Assembly (NCBI RefSeq): GCF_019207085.1
Contig: NZ_JAATOM010000011.1
Coordinates: 124,001 to 188,000, forward strand
Direction of reading: 5' to 3'
DNA length: 64,000 bases
Source: Variovorax sp. dw_308
GTDB lineage: Bacteria > Pseudomonadota > Gammaproteobacteria > Burkholderiales > Burkholderiaceae_C
Part shown: one piece after another, positions 28,064 through 37,248 of the stretch
Layout of the letters: every line of letters begins with the position of its first letter
Numbering within the stretch: the first letter of the stretch is position 1
Notes under the pieces: generated by a model
What the model was told of the DNA's origin: nothing
The model's input: only the letters and a program-made list of their open reading frames with translations
Database searches by the model: none
Position numbers and translations under genes: made by a program

Positions 28064-28081
28064 TACCGCTTACGGGTGGTA
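28064..28081. promoter_or_regulatory. Candidate HipB operator
   Basis: TACC-N10-GGTA, with further inner C/G symmetry, lies 4-21 bases upstream of the hipB ATG and just after the expected transcription start. E. coli HipB uses TATCC-N8-GGATA dyads, so a related but not identical site is plausible. Confidence 0.45.
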
Positions 28082-28086
28082 AATGC

Positions 28087-28115
28087 ACAATATCTCTTCA
28101 AGGCGATTTTGTCAA
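28087..28115 (-). promoter_or_regulatory. hipBA promoter (sigma-70 type)
   Basis: On the minus strand a perfect -35 TTGACA (28115-28110) is followed after 17 bases by TATTGT as -10 (28092-28087). The surrounding bases are AT-rich, unlike the rest of the window. The expected start site falls next to the candidate operator. Confidence 0.75.
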
Positions 28116-28189
28116 AATATCACTTTTGAGCGATTTACCTTGGATCTGGGATTTCGCCACAATGGCGGACCCTCCAGCGAGAACCTTCC

Positions 28190-29377
28190 ATGCAATTCGC
28201 CACCCGCCTCGACAACGTCGAAACCTCCGCCATCCGCGAACTCTTCAAGCTGCTGGGCACGCCCGGCATCATCAGCTTTGCCGGGGGCTTTCCGGACAGT
28301 GCGATGTTCGACGTCGAGGGCCTGAAGGAGGCCAGTTCCAAGGCGCTGAACGAGGAAGCGGGCGGGGCGCTGCAATACGGCGCCACCGAGGGCTACGAGC
28401 CGCTGCGCACCCAACTGAGCGCCTTCATGAAGACCAAGGGTGTCGAGGTCGACCCCACCGGCCTGATCGTCACCACCGGTAGCCAGCAGGCGCTCGACCT
28501 GCTCGGCAAGACGATGATCTCGCCCGGCGACAAGGTCATCGTCGAAGGCCCGACCTTCCTGGCCACGATCCAGTGCTTCCGCCTCTACGGCGCCGAACTC
28601 GTCAGCGCGCCCATCGACGCCAACGGCGTGAAGACGGATGAACTCGAAAAGCTGATCGCCGAGCACAAGCCCAAGTTCGTCTACCTGATCCCGACCTTCG
28701 GCAACCCGAGCGGCGCGATGCTGAGCCTGGAGCGCCGCAAGAAGGTGCTTGAGCTTGCCGTGAAGTACCAGACGCTGGTGGTGGAAGATGACCCGTACGG
28801 CGACCTGTACTTCGGCGAAGCGCCGCCGCCGTCGATCATGGCGCTGACAAAGGACGTGCCGGGCAGTCGCGAACTCGTTGCGCATTGCGGCTCGCTCAGC
28901 AAGGTGCTGAGCCCCGGCCTGCGCATCGGCTGGATGATCGCGCCGGCCGAGTTGCTGGCCAAGGCCACGATGTGCAAGCAGTTCAGCGACGCGCACACCA
29001 GCACCTTCGCGCAGGCGACCGCCGCGCAATATCTCAAGAGCGGCCGCATGCCGGGCACGCTGGCCCATGTGCGCAAGGTCTACGGGGAACGTGCTGCCGC
29101 CATGGGCGCGGCGCTGAAGCGTGAACTCGGCGATGCGATCTCGTTCGAGCAACCCGGCGGCGGCCTGTTCTTCTGGGCACGGCTCACGGGCGCCAACGGC
29201 AAGCTGGCGGACGCGAACGTGCTCGCGAAAAGGGCCATCGAAAAGCTCGTGGCTTTCGTGCCCGGCGCGCCCTTCTTTGCCGCGAACCCCGATGTGTCGA
29301 CGCTGCGCCTGAGCTTTGCCACGGCCAATGTCGAGAAGATCGAGGAAGGCATCGCGCGCCTCGGCAAGGCTCTTTGA
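28190..29377 (+). CDS. PLP-dependent aminotransferase (class I/II, LysN/MSAT-like)
   Basis: A 395-residue fold-type I aminotransferase. Visible are ISFAGGFPDSAMF (about residue 27), the Gly-rich TTGSQQALDL, YLIPTFGNPSGAM, VEDDPYGDLYF (Asp holding the PLP nitrogen) and CGSLSKVLSPGLRIGW with the Schiff-base Lys. The C-terminal RLSFA contains the substrate-binding Arg. It resembles 2-aminoadipate and multi-substrate aminotransferases without the MocR DNA-binding part. The exact substrate is not decided by sequence. It is divergent from hipBA. Confidence 0.88.
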   Translation: MQFATRLDNVETSAIRELFKLLGTPGIISFAGGFPDSAMFDVEGLKEASSKALNEEAGGALQYGATEGYEPLRTQLSAFMKTKGVEVDPTGLIVTTGSQQALDLLGKTMISPGDKVIVEGPTFLATIQCFRLYGAELVSAPIDANGVKTDELEKLIAEHKPKFVYLIPTFGNPSGAMLSLERRKKVLELAVKYQTLVVEDDPYGDLYFGEAPPPSIMALTKDVPGSRELVAHCGSLSKVLSPGLRIGWMIAPAELLAKATMCKQFSDAHTSTFAQATAAQYLKSGRMPGTLAHVRKVYGERAAAMGAALKRELGDAISFEQPGGGLFFWARLTGANGKLADANVLAKRAIEKLVAFVPGAPFFAANPDVSTLRLSFATANVEKIEEGIARLGKAL

Positions 29378-29378
29378 T

Positions 29379-29606
29379 TCAGGGCGAGCGGTGCAGGCGC
29401 GGTGCTGACAACAAGGCCAGGTTGTCGGTGATCGCTGTGTCGACCTGGCGGTATTTGCCCGTCATCTTCGACAGCGTCATGATGGTCTGAAGCGCCTTCA
29501 GGTCCTTCACCGTGGGCGCCACCTTGATCTGCGCGATGGCCGCCGCCGCGTTGCCGCCATTGATCAGCGCCATCACCTTGCCAGCCCAGTCGTTTGCGCG
29601 CGCCAT
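29379..29606 (-). CDS. Small conserved-looking protein of unknown function
   Basis: A 75-residue protein beginning MARANDWAGKVMALING, with an Ala-rich helix and a basic C-terminus (APRLHRSP). The ATG at 29606 has caggtga upstream. An in-frame start at 29657 is also open but would reach almost to the divergent gene. No signal peptide, metal motif or membrane segment is seen. It is tail-to-tail with the aminotransferase gene (1 bp apart). I do not recognise the family. Confidence 0.55.
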   Translation of the reverse strand: MARANDWAGKVMALINGGNAAAAIAQIKVAPTVKDLKALQTIMTLSKMTGKYRQVDTAITDNLALLSAPRLHRSP

Positions 29607-29662
29607 GTGTTCACCTGCTTTCTGAAACAACGCCGACTTTACGCGCGGCGTTAGCATGCCCC

Positions 29663-29968
29663 ATGAGAAAAACCTTTCAGCTGCGCCCCGAAGGCAAGCA
29701 CCCCGACCGCGTCCTCGACGCCGTCAAGCACGAAATCCGCAAGTACATCAAGCGCGAGCGCCGCCGCGAACTGCCCGAAGGCGTCGACTTCTGGGACTTC
29801 GACTGCAAGTTCGGCACTGCGCAAGACACCGCCGCCACGGTGCACCTGGCCGAACTCACCGGCCTGATCGACGGCATTGCCAAGGCGGAAGGCCCGCAGT
29901 TCTACGTCGAGATCCTGGCGAAGCACGGCCAGCGCACGGCCCGGCCGGCGCCACCGGACACCGAATAG
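29663..29968 (+). CDS. DUF6172-like small protein
   Basis: A 101-residue protein. It starts MRKTFQLRPEGKHPDRVLD and continues with the strongly basic EIRKYIKRERRRELPEG, then VDFWDFDCKFG, and near the end FYVEILAKHGQR. The pattern fits a family of about 100 residues of unknown function, DUF6172 as far as I recall. The basic helix suggests nucleic-acid or ribosome contact, which is inference. ATG 29663 is chosen because an upstream in-frame extension is not basic or conserved-looking. A Dps gene follows. Confidence 0.6.
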   Translation: MRKTFQLRPEGKHPDRVLDAVKHEIRKYIKRERRRELPEGVDFWDFDCKFGTAQDTAATVHLAELTGLIDGIAKAEGPQFYVEILAKHGQRTARPAPPDTE

Positions 29969-30045
29969 ACAGACGCGACAACGGCCGACATACAAATCCG
30001 GGCATGTCGGCCTACAGTGAAGCCCCCCAACCACAGGCTTCATCC

Positions 30046-30585
30046 ATGGCGAAATCCGACAAGAGCAAGAAGACCGAACTCATCCAGCGCCGCAAGGCCC
30101 CGCTGACCACGCCCAGTGACCTGAAGGCCGGCGCAACGGCCGACATCGCCGCCGCGCTCAACGGCGTGCTGGCCGATGTGTTCGCGCTGTACCTCAAGAC
30201 CAAGAACTTCCACTGGCACATGAGCGGGCCGCACTTCCGCGACTACCACCTGCTGCTCGACGAGCAGGGTGACCAGCTCTACGCCATGACCGACCCGCTG
30301 GCCGAGCGCATCCGCAAGGTGGGCGGTACCACGCTGCGATCGATCGGCCACATCGCGCGCATGCAGCGCATCAGCGACAACGACGCCGACTACGTCGACC
30401 CGCTCGACATGCTGGCCGAACTGCGCGAGGACAACAAGACGCTGGCCGCCCGCCTGCGCGAAGCGCACAACGTGACCGACGAGCACCGCGACATCGCGTC
30501 GTCGAGCCTGCTCGAGAACTGGATCGACGAGACCGAGCGCCGCACCTGGTTCCTGTTCGAGTCGAGCCGCGCCGGCGTGGCCTGA
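30046..30585 (+). CDS. dps: Dps-family ferritin-like protein
   Basis: A 179-residue protein that stores iron and protects DNA in stationary phase. The inter-subunit ferroxidase ligands of Dps are all present: His56 (NFHWH), His68, Asp72, Asp83 and Glu87 (TDPLAERI). The basic Lys-rich N-terminus (about residues 1-20) could contact DNA. ATG 30046 is chosen; an ATG at 30004 would add 14 residues and cannot be excluded. The C-terminal RRTWFLFESS is typical. It assembles into dodecamers in the cytoplasm. Confidence 0.9.
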   Translation: MAKSDKSKKTELIQRRKAPLTTPSDLKAGATADIAAALNGVLADVFALYLKTKNFHWHMSGPHFRDYHLLLDEQGDQLYAMTDPLAERIRKVGGTTLRSIGHIARMQRISDNDADYVDPLDMLAELREDNKTLAARLREAHNVTDEHRDIASSSLLENWIDETERRTWFLFESSRAGVA

Positions 30586-30592
30586 CGAAAAG

Positions 30593-31657
30593 CTACAGGC
30601 GCGCGTCGGCCAGCGCGAGGCCGTGGCGTGCCTCGACCGGCTGGAGCGCCGCGGCGATCGACGGATGCAGGCGCACACCGTTGCGCATCTGCGATTCCCG
30701 CCGTGCAAGGCCACCCTGACCCGGCAGTCGCACCGGCTTCGAGGAGTCAACCGGGGCGTTGTCGCGGCATTGCTGCGCGACATGGTCCATCTGGCGCAGG
30801 AACGCATCCTTGCCGCCGAATGCGTTCAGGTCGTGCATCGTGACGTAGACGGTGGCGCCCCAGCCTTCCGCCGGGTCGGCGCGGCCGTGGCCCGCGAGGC
30901 CGGCCGTGAGCGTCTCGACGAGCAGGGCCATGCCGTAGCCCTTGTGCCCGTGGCTGAGTCCGCCCACCGGAAGCAGCGTGCCCGGCGGCTGATCGAACAG
31001 GGCCTGCGGGTTGTTTGTCGGCTTGCCGGTGGCGTCGATCAGCCAGTCCTCGGCAAAGGTCTCGCCGGCCGCGCGCTTGCGATTGCTCGTGCCGTTGGTC
31101 GTGATGGAGGCCGAGATGTCGACCATCACGCCGCCCTGCGTCAGCGGAAAGCCCATCGCCAGCGGATTGGGCGTGAACACGGCCCGGGTTCCGCCGAAGG
31201 GCGCGACGCTCGCCGTGTTCGGGTCGGAGCAGGCCAGCACCATCAGCATGTCTTCTTCGAGCGCGCGCAGCATGTAGACGGCGAGGCAGGCGATGTGGTG
31301 GCTGCGACGGATCACGAGCGAGGCGGTGCCGAGTTGGCGGGCACGCGGCACGAGCAGGTCCATGCCCTGGTCCATGAGCCACGGGCCGGGCAGGCGCATG
31401 CCGTCCCACAGCACCGCAGCGGGGCGATCGGACAGGACTGTCGGCGCGCCATCGCGCGTCATGCCACCGGATTCGACTTCCTTCACGTACCCGACGAGCA
31501 GTGCGAGGCCGTGCGTGTCGTGGCCGAGCAGGTCGCCTTCGACCAGCGTTCGCGCGACCACGGCGGCCATCGGCGCGGCAAGGCCGGCCTTCTGCAGCAG
31601 GGTGTCGGCAAAGGCGGTCAGCGCATCGGCGCGGTAGAGGGGGTTGTTCTCGTTCAT
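30593..31657 (-). CDS. Ldh2/malate-lactate-type NAD(P)-dependent oxidoreductase
   Basis: A 354-residue protein of the YlbC/Ldh2 family, which is distinct from Rossmann malate dehydrogenases. Visible are LLGHDTHGLALL near residue 44 with the catalytic His, IRRSHHIACLAVY, FGGTRAVFTPNPLAMGFP (about 150) and LSHGHKGYGMALLVE (about 235). Members reduce 2-oxo acids such as oxaloacetate, ureidoglycolate or pyruvate analogues; the substrate here is open. It lies downstream of serB on the same strand, 43 bp apart. Confidence 0.85.
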   Translation of the reverse strand: MNENNPLYRADALTAFADTLLQKAGLAAPMAAVVARTLVEGDLLGHDTHGLALLVGYVKEVESGGMTRDGAPTVLSDRPAAVLWDGMRLPGPWLMDQGMDLLVPRARQLGTASLVIRRSHHIACLAVYMLRALEEDMLMVLACSDPNTASVAPFGGTRAVFTPNPLAMGFPLTQGGVMVDISASITTNGTSNRKRAAGETFAEDWLIDATGKPTNNPQALFDQPPGTLLPVGGLSHGHKGYGMALLVETLTAGLAGHGRADPAEGWGATVYVTMHDLNAFGGKDAFLRQMDHVAQQCRDNAPVDSSKPVRLPGQGGLARRESQMRNGVRLHPSIAAALQPVEARHGLALADARL

Positions 31658-31700
31658 TCGGGCTTTCAGATGTGCGAAGCGCCTGGAGGGCAGCGCGGCC

Positions 31701-32414
31701 TCAGCGGCAGATTTCCAGCAAGCGGTCGAGCCCGCCCTCGTTGATGGCCACCATGGCCTGTTCGCGGACCTTCGGCTTGGCGTGATAGGCGACCGACAGG
31801 CCGGCCTCGCCCATCATCGGCAGGTCGTTGGCGCCATCGCCGACGGCGATCGTCTCGGCCGGCGAAATGCCCAGCAGCGAGGCCACTTCGAGCAGCGTGC
31901 GGCGCTTCTCCGCGCCGTCGCAGATGTCACCCCACGACTGCGTGACGACGCGGCCGGTGAGCTTGCCGTCGGCTTCGTCGAGCAGGTTGGAGCGTGCGAA
32001 GTCGATGCCCAGGCGCTCCTTCACGCGGTTGGCGAAGAAGGTGAAGCCGCCGGAGACCAGCAGCACTTTCATGCCCACGGCCTTGCACGCGTTCACGAGT
32101 TCAGCGGCGCCGGGGTTCAGCCTCAGGCGCTCGTCATAGACCTGCTGGAGCGAGGTGACCGGCACGCCTTCGAGCAGCGCGACGCGGCGACGCAGGCTTT
32201 CCTTGAAGTCCTTGATCTCGCCGCGCATCGTCGCCTCGGTGATCGCGGCCACCTCGGCCTTCTTGCCGACCGCATCGGCAATCTCGTCGATGCACTCGAT
32301 GTTGATCAGCGTCGAGTCCATGTCGAAGGCGATCAGCTTGTAGTCGGCCAGTTGCAGGGGCGGGGTGAGGCGCTGGAGGACCAGGCCTGGCGCGGTATTC
32401 AGGGTCGTTGTCAT
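31701..32414 (-). CDS. serB: Phosphoserine phosphatase
   Basis: Last step of serine synthesis. A 237-residue HAD enzyme. Motif I is AFDMDSTLINIECIDEIAD (about residue 29), motif II LLVSGGFTFFANRV, and motif III-IV VGDGANDLPMM. It lacks the long N-terminal extension of E. coli SerB (322 residues), as is usual in related bacteria. The ATG is at 32414. It lies 39 bp behind mfd on the same strand. Confidence 0.94.
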   Translation of the reverse strand: MTTTLNTAPGLVLQRLTPPLQLADYKLIAFDMDSTLINIECIDEIADAVGKKAEVAAITEATMRGEIKDFKESLRRRVALLEGVPVTSLQQVYDERLRLNPGAAELVNACKAVGMKVLLVSGGFTFFANRVKERLGIDFARSNLLDEADGKLTGRVVTQSWGDICDGAEKRRTLLEVASLLGISPAETIAVGDGANDLPMMGEAGLSVAYHAKPKVREQAMVAINEGGLDRLLEICR

Positions 32415-32453
32415 TCAGTCGTACCAGTCTTCGAATAAATACGTGTGCGGCAC

Positions 32454-35400
32454 TTATGCCGTCGCCACTTCCGCCTTCTTCGGCTGCCCCAGGCTGCGCA
32501 ACACATCCCGCACCAATTGCGCCCGGTCCTTCGGCTCCTTCAGCTCTCGCTCGATGCGCAGCTTCTCATTGCCGGCCAGCTTGATGTGCTTGTTCTTCTG
32601 GATCAGCTGGATGATCGCGAGCGACTCCACCGGCGGGTCTTTCTTGAAGGTGATGTGGATGACGCCAGGCGCCGCATCGACCTTGACCACGCCATAAGGC
32701 CGCGCCAGCACGCGCAAGCGGTGCACGTCGATCAGCGTCTGCGCCTGCGGCGGCAGCTTGCCGAAGCGGTCGACGATTTCCTCCAGCAGGATGTCGATCT
32801 GTTCCGAGGTCTTCGCAGTCGCCAGCTTCTTGTAGAACGACAGCCGCAGGTGCACGTCGCCGCAATAGTCGTCCGGCAGCAGGGCAGGGGCGTGCAGATT
32901 GATCTCGGTGGTCGCGCTGAGCGGCGAGAGCAAGTCAGGCTCCTGGCCGGCCTTCAGCGCGCGAACGGCTTCGCTCAGCATCTCGTTGTAGAGCTGGAAG
33001 CCGATCTCCATCATGTTGCCGCTCTGGTTGTCGCCGAGCACCTCGCCGGCGCCGCGGATCTCCAGGTCGTGCATCGCGAGATAAAAGCCTGAGCCCAGTT
33101 CCTCCATCTGCTGGATCGCATCGAGCCGCTGCGAGGCCTGCTTGGTCAGGCCCTCGATGTCCGGCACCATCAGGTAGGCATAGGCCTGGTGGTGGCTGCG
33201 GCCCACGCGACCGCGCAACTGGTGCAACTGCGCCAGGCCGAACTTGTCGGCGCGGCTCATCACGATGGTGTTGGCGGTCGGCACGTCGATGCCGGTCTCG
33301 ATGATGGTCGAGCACAAGAGGATGTTGTAGCGCTGCGCCACGAAGTCGCGCATCACGCGCTCCAGGTCGCGCTCGGGCATCTGGCCGTGGGCGACGGCGA
33401 TGCGGGCCTCGGGCAGGATCTCCTCGAGCTTCTGGCGGCGGTTCTCGATGGTCTCGACCTCGTTGTGCAGGAAGTAGACCTGTCCGCCGCGCTTCAGTTC
33501 GCGCAACACGGCTTCGCGGATCACACCGTTGCCCTCGGTGCGCACGAAGGTCTTGATGGCCAGTCGGCGCTGCGGCGCGGTGGCAATCACGCTGAGGTCG
33601 CGCAGGCCTTCGAGCGCCATGCCCAGCGTGCGCGGGATCGGCGTCGCGGTTAGCGTGAGCACGTCGACCTCGGCGCGCATCGCTTTCATCGCCTCCTTGT
33701 GGCGCACGCCGAAGCGGTGTTCCTCGTCGATGATGAGCAGGCCCAGGTTCTTGAACTGAACCGATTGCGAGAGCAGCTTGTGCGTGCCGACCACGATGTC
33801 GACGGTGCCGTCAGCCAGGCCCTTGGCGGCAGTGTTGATCTCCTTGGTCGAGCGGAAGCGGCTCATCTCCGCGACTTTCACCGGCCACTTGCCGAAGCGG
33901 TCGACCAGCGTCTGGTAGTGCTGCTCGGCGAGCAGCGTGGTCGGCGCGAGGAAGGCGACCTGCTTGCCGCCGGTCACTGCGACGAAGGCTGCGCGCAAGG
34001 CCACCTCGGTCTTGCCGAAGCCGACGTCGCCGCAGACCAGCCGGTCCATCGGCTGCGGCGAGATCATGTCCTGGATCACCGCGTGGATCGCGGCCTTCTG
34101 GTCGGCCGTCTCCTCGAAGCCGAAGTCGTTGGCGAAAGTCTCGTAGTCGCCCGCCGAGAAGCGGAAGGCATGGCCCTGGCGCGCGGCGCGGCGGGCGTAG
34201 ATGTTGAGCAGTTCGGCAGCGGAGTCGCGCACCTGCTCGGCCGCCTTGCGCTTGGCCTTTTCCCATTGGCCGGAGCCCAGCTTGTGCAGCGGCGCCTCGT
34301 CCGCGCTCACGCCGGTGTAGCGGCTCACCAGGTGCAGTTGCGACACGGGAACGTACAGCGTCGCCTTGTCCGCGTATTCGAGGTGCAGCATCTCCTGCAG
34401 CACCGGTGAGCCATCGGGGTTCTTGCCCTGGCCCAGATCCATGTTGACCAGGCCGCGATAGCGCCCGATGCCGTGCGCCGAATGCACGATCGGGTCGCCG
34501 ATGTTCAGCTCGCTCAGGTCCTTGATCAGCGCCTCGACATCGCTGACCTGTTCCTGCTTCTTGTTGCGGCGGCGCGTGGTCGGCGCGCTGGCGAACAACT
34601 CGGTTTCAGTGACGAGGTCGATGCCGGCTTCGAGCCAGGCGAAGCCCGACGCCAGCGCGGCAGTCGCGATGCCGATGCGCTCGCCGGTGTCGGCCTGGAA
34701 CTCGGCCAGCGTGTCGAAGGCCGGCGGGTTCACGCCGCTGGCGCGCAGGAAGTCGAGCAGGCTCTCGCGCCGGCCGGCGCTCTCGGCCAGGATCAGCACG
34801 CGCTGCTGCGTGTTGCGCAGGTGGGTTTGCAGCCGCTGCAAGGGCTCTTCCGCACCGCGCACCACCGACAACGGCGGCAGCACTTCGAACTCGGCGAAGG
34901 GCGTGACCTCGCCGTCGCCGCTGCGCAGCGCCAACTGCGCATGCGGTTTGGCCCGCGAGTAGAACTGTTCCGCGTTCAGGAACAGGGCTTCCGGCGGCAG
35001 CGCCGGTCGCTCGGGGTCGCCTTGCACCAGCCGGTAGCGCTCGCGCGTGTCGGTCCAGAAATGCTGGAACGCCGGCTCCATGTCGCCGTGGAGGACCACG
35101 GTGGCGTCGGTGCCGAGGTAGTCGAACACCGTCGCCGTCTCCTCGAAGAACAGCGGCAGGTAGTACTCGATGCCGGCGGTCGCGACGCCGTTGCCCATGT
35201 CCTTGTAGATGCGGCTCTTGGTGGGATCGCCTTCGAGCAACTCGCGCCAGCGGCTGCGAAAGCGCGCGCGCGCATCGTCGTCCATCGGGAACTCGCGGCC
35301 GGGCAGCAGGCGCACTTCCGGCACAGGGTAGAGGCTGCGTTGCGTGTCGGGGTCGAAGGTGCGGATCGAGTCGATCTCGTCGTCGAACAGGTCGACGCGG

Positions 35401-35936
35401 AACGGCTGGCTCGACCCCATCGGGAACAGGTCGATCAGCCCACCGCGCACCGCGTATTCGCCCGGTCTCACCACCTGCGTCACATGGCTGTAGCCGGCCA
35501 GCGTGAGCTGCGCCTTGAGCTTGGACTCCTGCAGCTTCTGCTTCGTCTTGAAATGGAAGGTGTAGCCGGCCAGGAAGGCCGGCGGCGCGAGGCGATAGAG
35601 CGCGGTGGTCGCGGGCACCAGCACCAGGTCGGCCTCGCGCTGGCTGATGCGCCACAGCGTGGCAAGACGCTCGCTGATCAGGTCCTGGTGCGGGGAGAAG
35701 CTGTCATACGGCAGCGTCTCCCAATCGGGGAACAGCGCGCAGCGCAGGCCGGGCGCGAAGAACACCAGTTCGTCGATGAGCCGCTGCGCGTCATTGGCGT
35801 CGGCGGTGAACACGGCGACGGCGCGGCCGGCCGCTTTCTCGCGTTCGGCTAACCGTGCAATCAGCAGCGCGTCGGCGGAGGAGGGCGGCCGAGGCAGCGT
35901 GAAGCGCTTGCCGGCGACGAGGGCGGGGAGATCCAT
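32454..35936 (-). CDS. mfd: Transcription-repair coupling factor
   Basis: Removes stalled RNA polymerase and recruits UvrA to damaged template strands. It has 1160 residues. The N-terminal UvrB-like region (ALFPDWETLPYDSFSPHQD) is followed by the RNA polymerase-interacting domain (about 470-540, HSAHGIGRYRGLVNMDLG). The RecG-like translocase has Walker A GDVGFGKTEVALR and Walker B IDEEHRFGVRHK, with TATPIPRTL. A C-terminal TRCF domain follows. The ATG at 35936 starts MDLPALVAGKRF. An open frame continues upstream to 36686 but lies antisense to ispD and is rejected. Confidence 0.97.
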   Translation of the reverse strand: MDLPALVAGKRFTLPRPPSSADALLIARLAEREKAAGRAVAVFTADANDAQRLIDELVFFAPGLRCALFPDWETLPYDSFSPHQDLISERLATLWRISQREADLVLVPATTALYRLAPPAFLAGYTFHFKTKQKLQESKLKAQLTLAGYSHVTQVVRPGEYAVRGGLIDLFPMGSSQPFRVDLFDDEIDSIRTFDPDTQRSLYPVPEVRLLPGREFPMDDDARARFRSRWRELLEGDPTKSRIYKDMGNGVATAGIEYYLPLFFEETATVFDYLGTDATVVLHGDMEPAFQHFWTDTRERYRLVQGDPERPALPPEALFLNAEQFYSRAKPHAQLALRSGDGEVTPFAEFEVLPPLSVVRGAEEPLQRLQTHLRNTQQRVLILAESAGRRESLLDFLRASGVNPPAFDTLAEFQADTGERIGIATAALASGFAWLEAGIDLVTETELFASAPTTRRRNKKQEQVSDVEALIKDLSELNIGDPIVHSAHGIGRYRGLVNMDLGQGKNPDGSPVLQEMLHLEYADKATLYVPVSQLHLVSRYTGVSADEAPLHKLGSGQWEKAKRKAAEQVRDSAAELLNIYARRAARQGHAFRFSAGDYETFANDFGFEETADQKAAIHAVIQDMISPQPMDRLVCGDVGFGKTEVALRAAFVAVTGGKQVAFLAPTTLLAEQHYQTLVDRFGKWPVKVAEMSRFRSTKEINTAAKGLADGTVDIVVGTHKLLSQSVQFKNLGLLIIDEEHRFGVRHKEAMKAMRAEVDVLTLTATPIPRTLGMALEGLRDLSVIATAPQRRLAIKTFVRTEGNGVIREAVLRELKRGGQVYFLHNEVETIENRRQKLEEILPEARIAVAHGQMPERDLERVMRDFVAQRYNILLCSTIIETGIDVPTANTIVMSRADKFGLAQLHQLRGRVGRSHHQAYAYLMVPDIEGLTKQASQRLDAIQQMEELGSGFYLAMHDLEIRGAGEVLGDNQSGNMMEIGFQLYNEMLSEAVRALKAGQEPDLLSPLSATTEINLHAPALLPDDYCGDVHLRLSFYKKLATAKTSEQIDILLEEIVDRFGKLPPQAQTLIDVHRLRVLARPYGVVKVDAAPGVIHITFKKDPPVESLAIIQLIQKNKHIKLAGNEKLRIERELKEPKDRAQLVRDVLRSLGQPKKAEVATA

Positions 35937-36030
35937 GGCGTAGTGCGAACAATGCAGAACACCCCGCGCCAACGGGCGAGGGGTGTGCGGGGGCAATTCT
36001 AGAATGGCGGCCCTTTTGCTGCCGTGCCCC

Positions 36031-36744
36031 ATGTCCCAATCCCCTGAGCGCCTGTTTGTCGTCATTCCCTGTGCGGGCACGGGCAGCCGTGCGGGCGGCG
36101 CGGGGCCCAAGCAGTACCGGCCGATTGCGGGGCAGCCGATGGTCGGGCGCACCGTGGATGTCTTTCGCGCCATGGGGGACCGTCTCGCGGGCCTGATGCT
36201 CGTGGTCTCGCCGGGAGATGGAGCCGTCCGTGCGGCGCTGCCCGACTTTCCGCGCGACGGCGAGTGGTTGTTGGCCAAGGGTGGCGCGACCCGGGCGGCG
36301 ACTGTCCTGGCGGGATTGCGCGGGTTGCTGGCGGTCGGCGCCACGCTGCGCGACTGGGCGTTGGTCCACGATGCGGCCCGGTGCCTGTTGACGCCCGCGC
36401 AGGTCGAAGCGCTGATCGCCGCCTGCCGGGGCGATGCCGTGGGTGGCTTGCTTGCGCATCGTCTGGCCGACACGCTCAAGGTCGCGGACAGCGGCCAACG
36501 CGTGAAGGACACGCTGGAGCGCAGCGACAAATGGCTGGCACAAACGCCGCAGATGTTTCGCATCGGCATGCTGATCGATGCGCTGGAGATGGCGGGCGAC
36601 AGCGTCACCGATGAAGCCGGCGCCGTCGAGGCGCTCGGGCTGGCGCCGCTGCTGGTCCCGGCCAGTGCGCAGAATTTCAAACTCACCTACCCGGAGGACT
36701 TCGCGCTGGCCGAAGCGATCCTGAAAGGGCGCGACGCATCATGA
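36031..36744 (+). CDS. ispD: 2-C-methyl-D-erythritol 4-phosphate cytidylyltransferase
   Basis: Third step of the MEP isoprenoid pathway, making CDP-ME. It has 237 residues. The nucleotide-binding [17 protein letters not shown] is at about residue 12, [10 protein letters not shown] near 112 and the C-terminal [17 protein letters not shown] closes the fold. ATG 36031 ([10 protein letters not shown]) is chosen over an in-frame ATG 48 bases earlier. The stop overlaps ispF (ATGA), the common ispDF arrangement. It is divergent from mfd. Confidence 0.95.
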   Translation: MSQSPERLFVVIPCAGTGSRAGGAGPKQYRPIAGQPMVGRTVDVFRAMGDRLAGLMLVVSPGDGAVRAALPDFPRDGEWLLAKGGATRAATVLAGLRGLLAVGATLRDWALVHDAARCLLTPAQVEALIAACRGDAVGGLLAHRLADTLKVADSGQRVKDTLERSDKWLAQTPQMFRIGMLIDALEMAGDSVTDEAGAVEALGLAPLLVPASAQNFKLTYPEDFALAEAILKGRDAS

Positions 36745-37229
36745 CCGCAGGCTTTCCGTTCCGCATCGGCGAGGGTTGGGACGTTCATCAGCTCGTCGCA
36801 GGTCGCAAGCTGTTTCTCGGCGGCGTGGAGATTCCGCACATCACCGGCCTGCTCGGCCATTCGGACGCGGACGTGCTGCTGCATGCCATCACCGACGCGC
36901 TGCTCGGCGCCGCGGCCCTGGGCGACATCGGGCGGCACTTTCCCGACACCGACGCCCAGTTCCGGGGTGCCGACTCGATCGTCCTGCTGGCCGAGGCGGC
37001 ACGCCGCGTTCGCGCCGAGGGTTGGCAGATCGGCAACGTCGACAGCACCGTGATTGCGCAGGCACCGAAGCTGGCCCCTCACATCGCCGCCATGTGCGCG
37101 CGCATTGCGCAAGCGCTGGCGATCGAGCCCGGCCAGGTCAACGTGAAAGCCAAGACGGCGGAGAAACTCGGACCGGTCGGCGAAGGCCGCGCGATGGAAG
37201 CTCGCGCGACCGTGCTCGTGCACCGTTGA
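36741..37229 (+). CDS. ispF: 2-C-methyl-D-erythritol 2,4-cyclodiphosphate synthase
   Basis: Cyclises CDP-ME-2P in the MEP pathway. It has 162 residues. The metal ligands lie in GEGWDVHQL (Asp and His) and in [20 protein letters not shown]. The C-terminal [21 protein letters not shown] is the family signature. The ATG overlaps the ispD stop. A third gene of the pathway, dxr, is also in this window at 60350. Confidence 0.97.
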   Translation: MTAGFPFRIGEGWDVHQLVAGRKLFLGGVEIPHITGLLGHSDADVLLHAITDALLGAAALGDIGRHFPDTDAQFRGADSIVLLAEAARRVRAEGWQIGNVDSTVIAQAPKLAPHIAAMCARIAQALAIEPGQVNVKAKTAEKLGPVGEGRAMEARATVLVHR

Positions 37230-37248
37230 TCAGCCGCTCTGAATAGAC

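Noticed and set aside
35937-36686. N-terminal extension of mfd
   Set aside because: The extra 250 codons lie antisense to ispD and do not resemble any Mfd N-terminus; ATG 35936 gives a normal-length protein.
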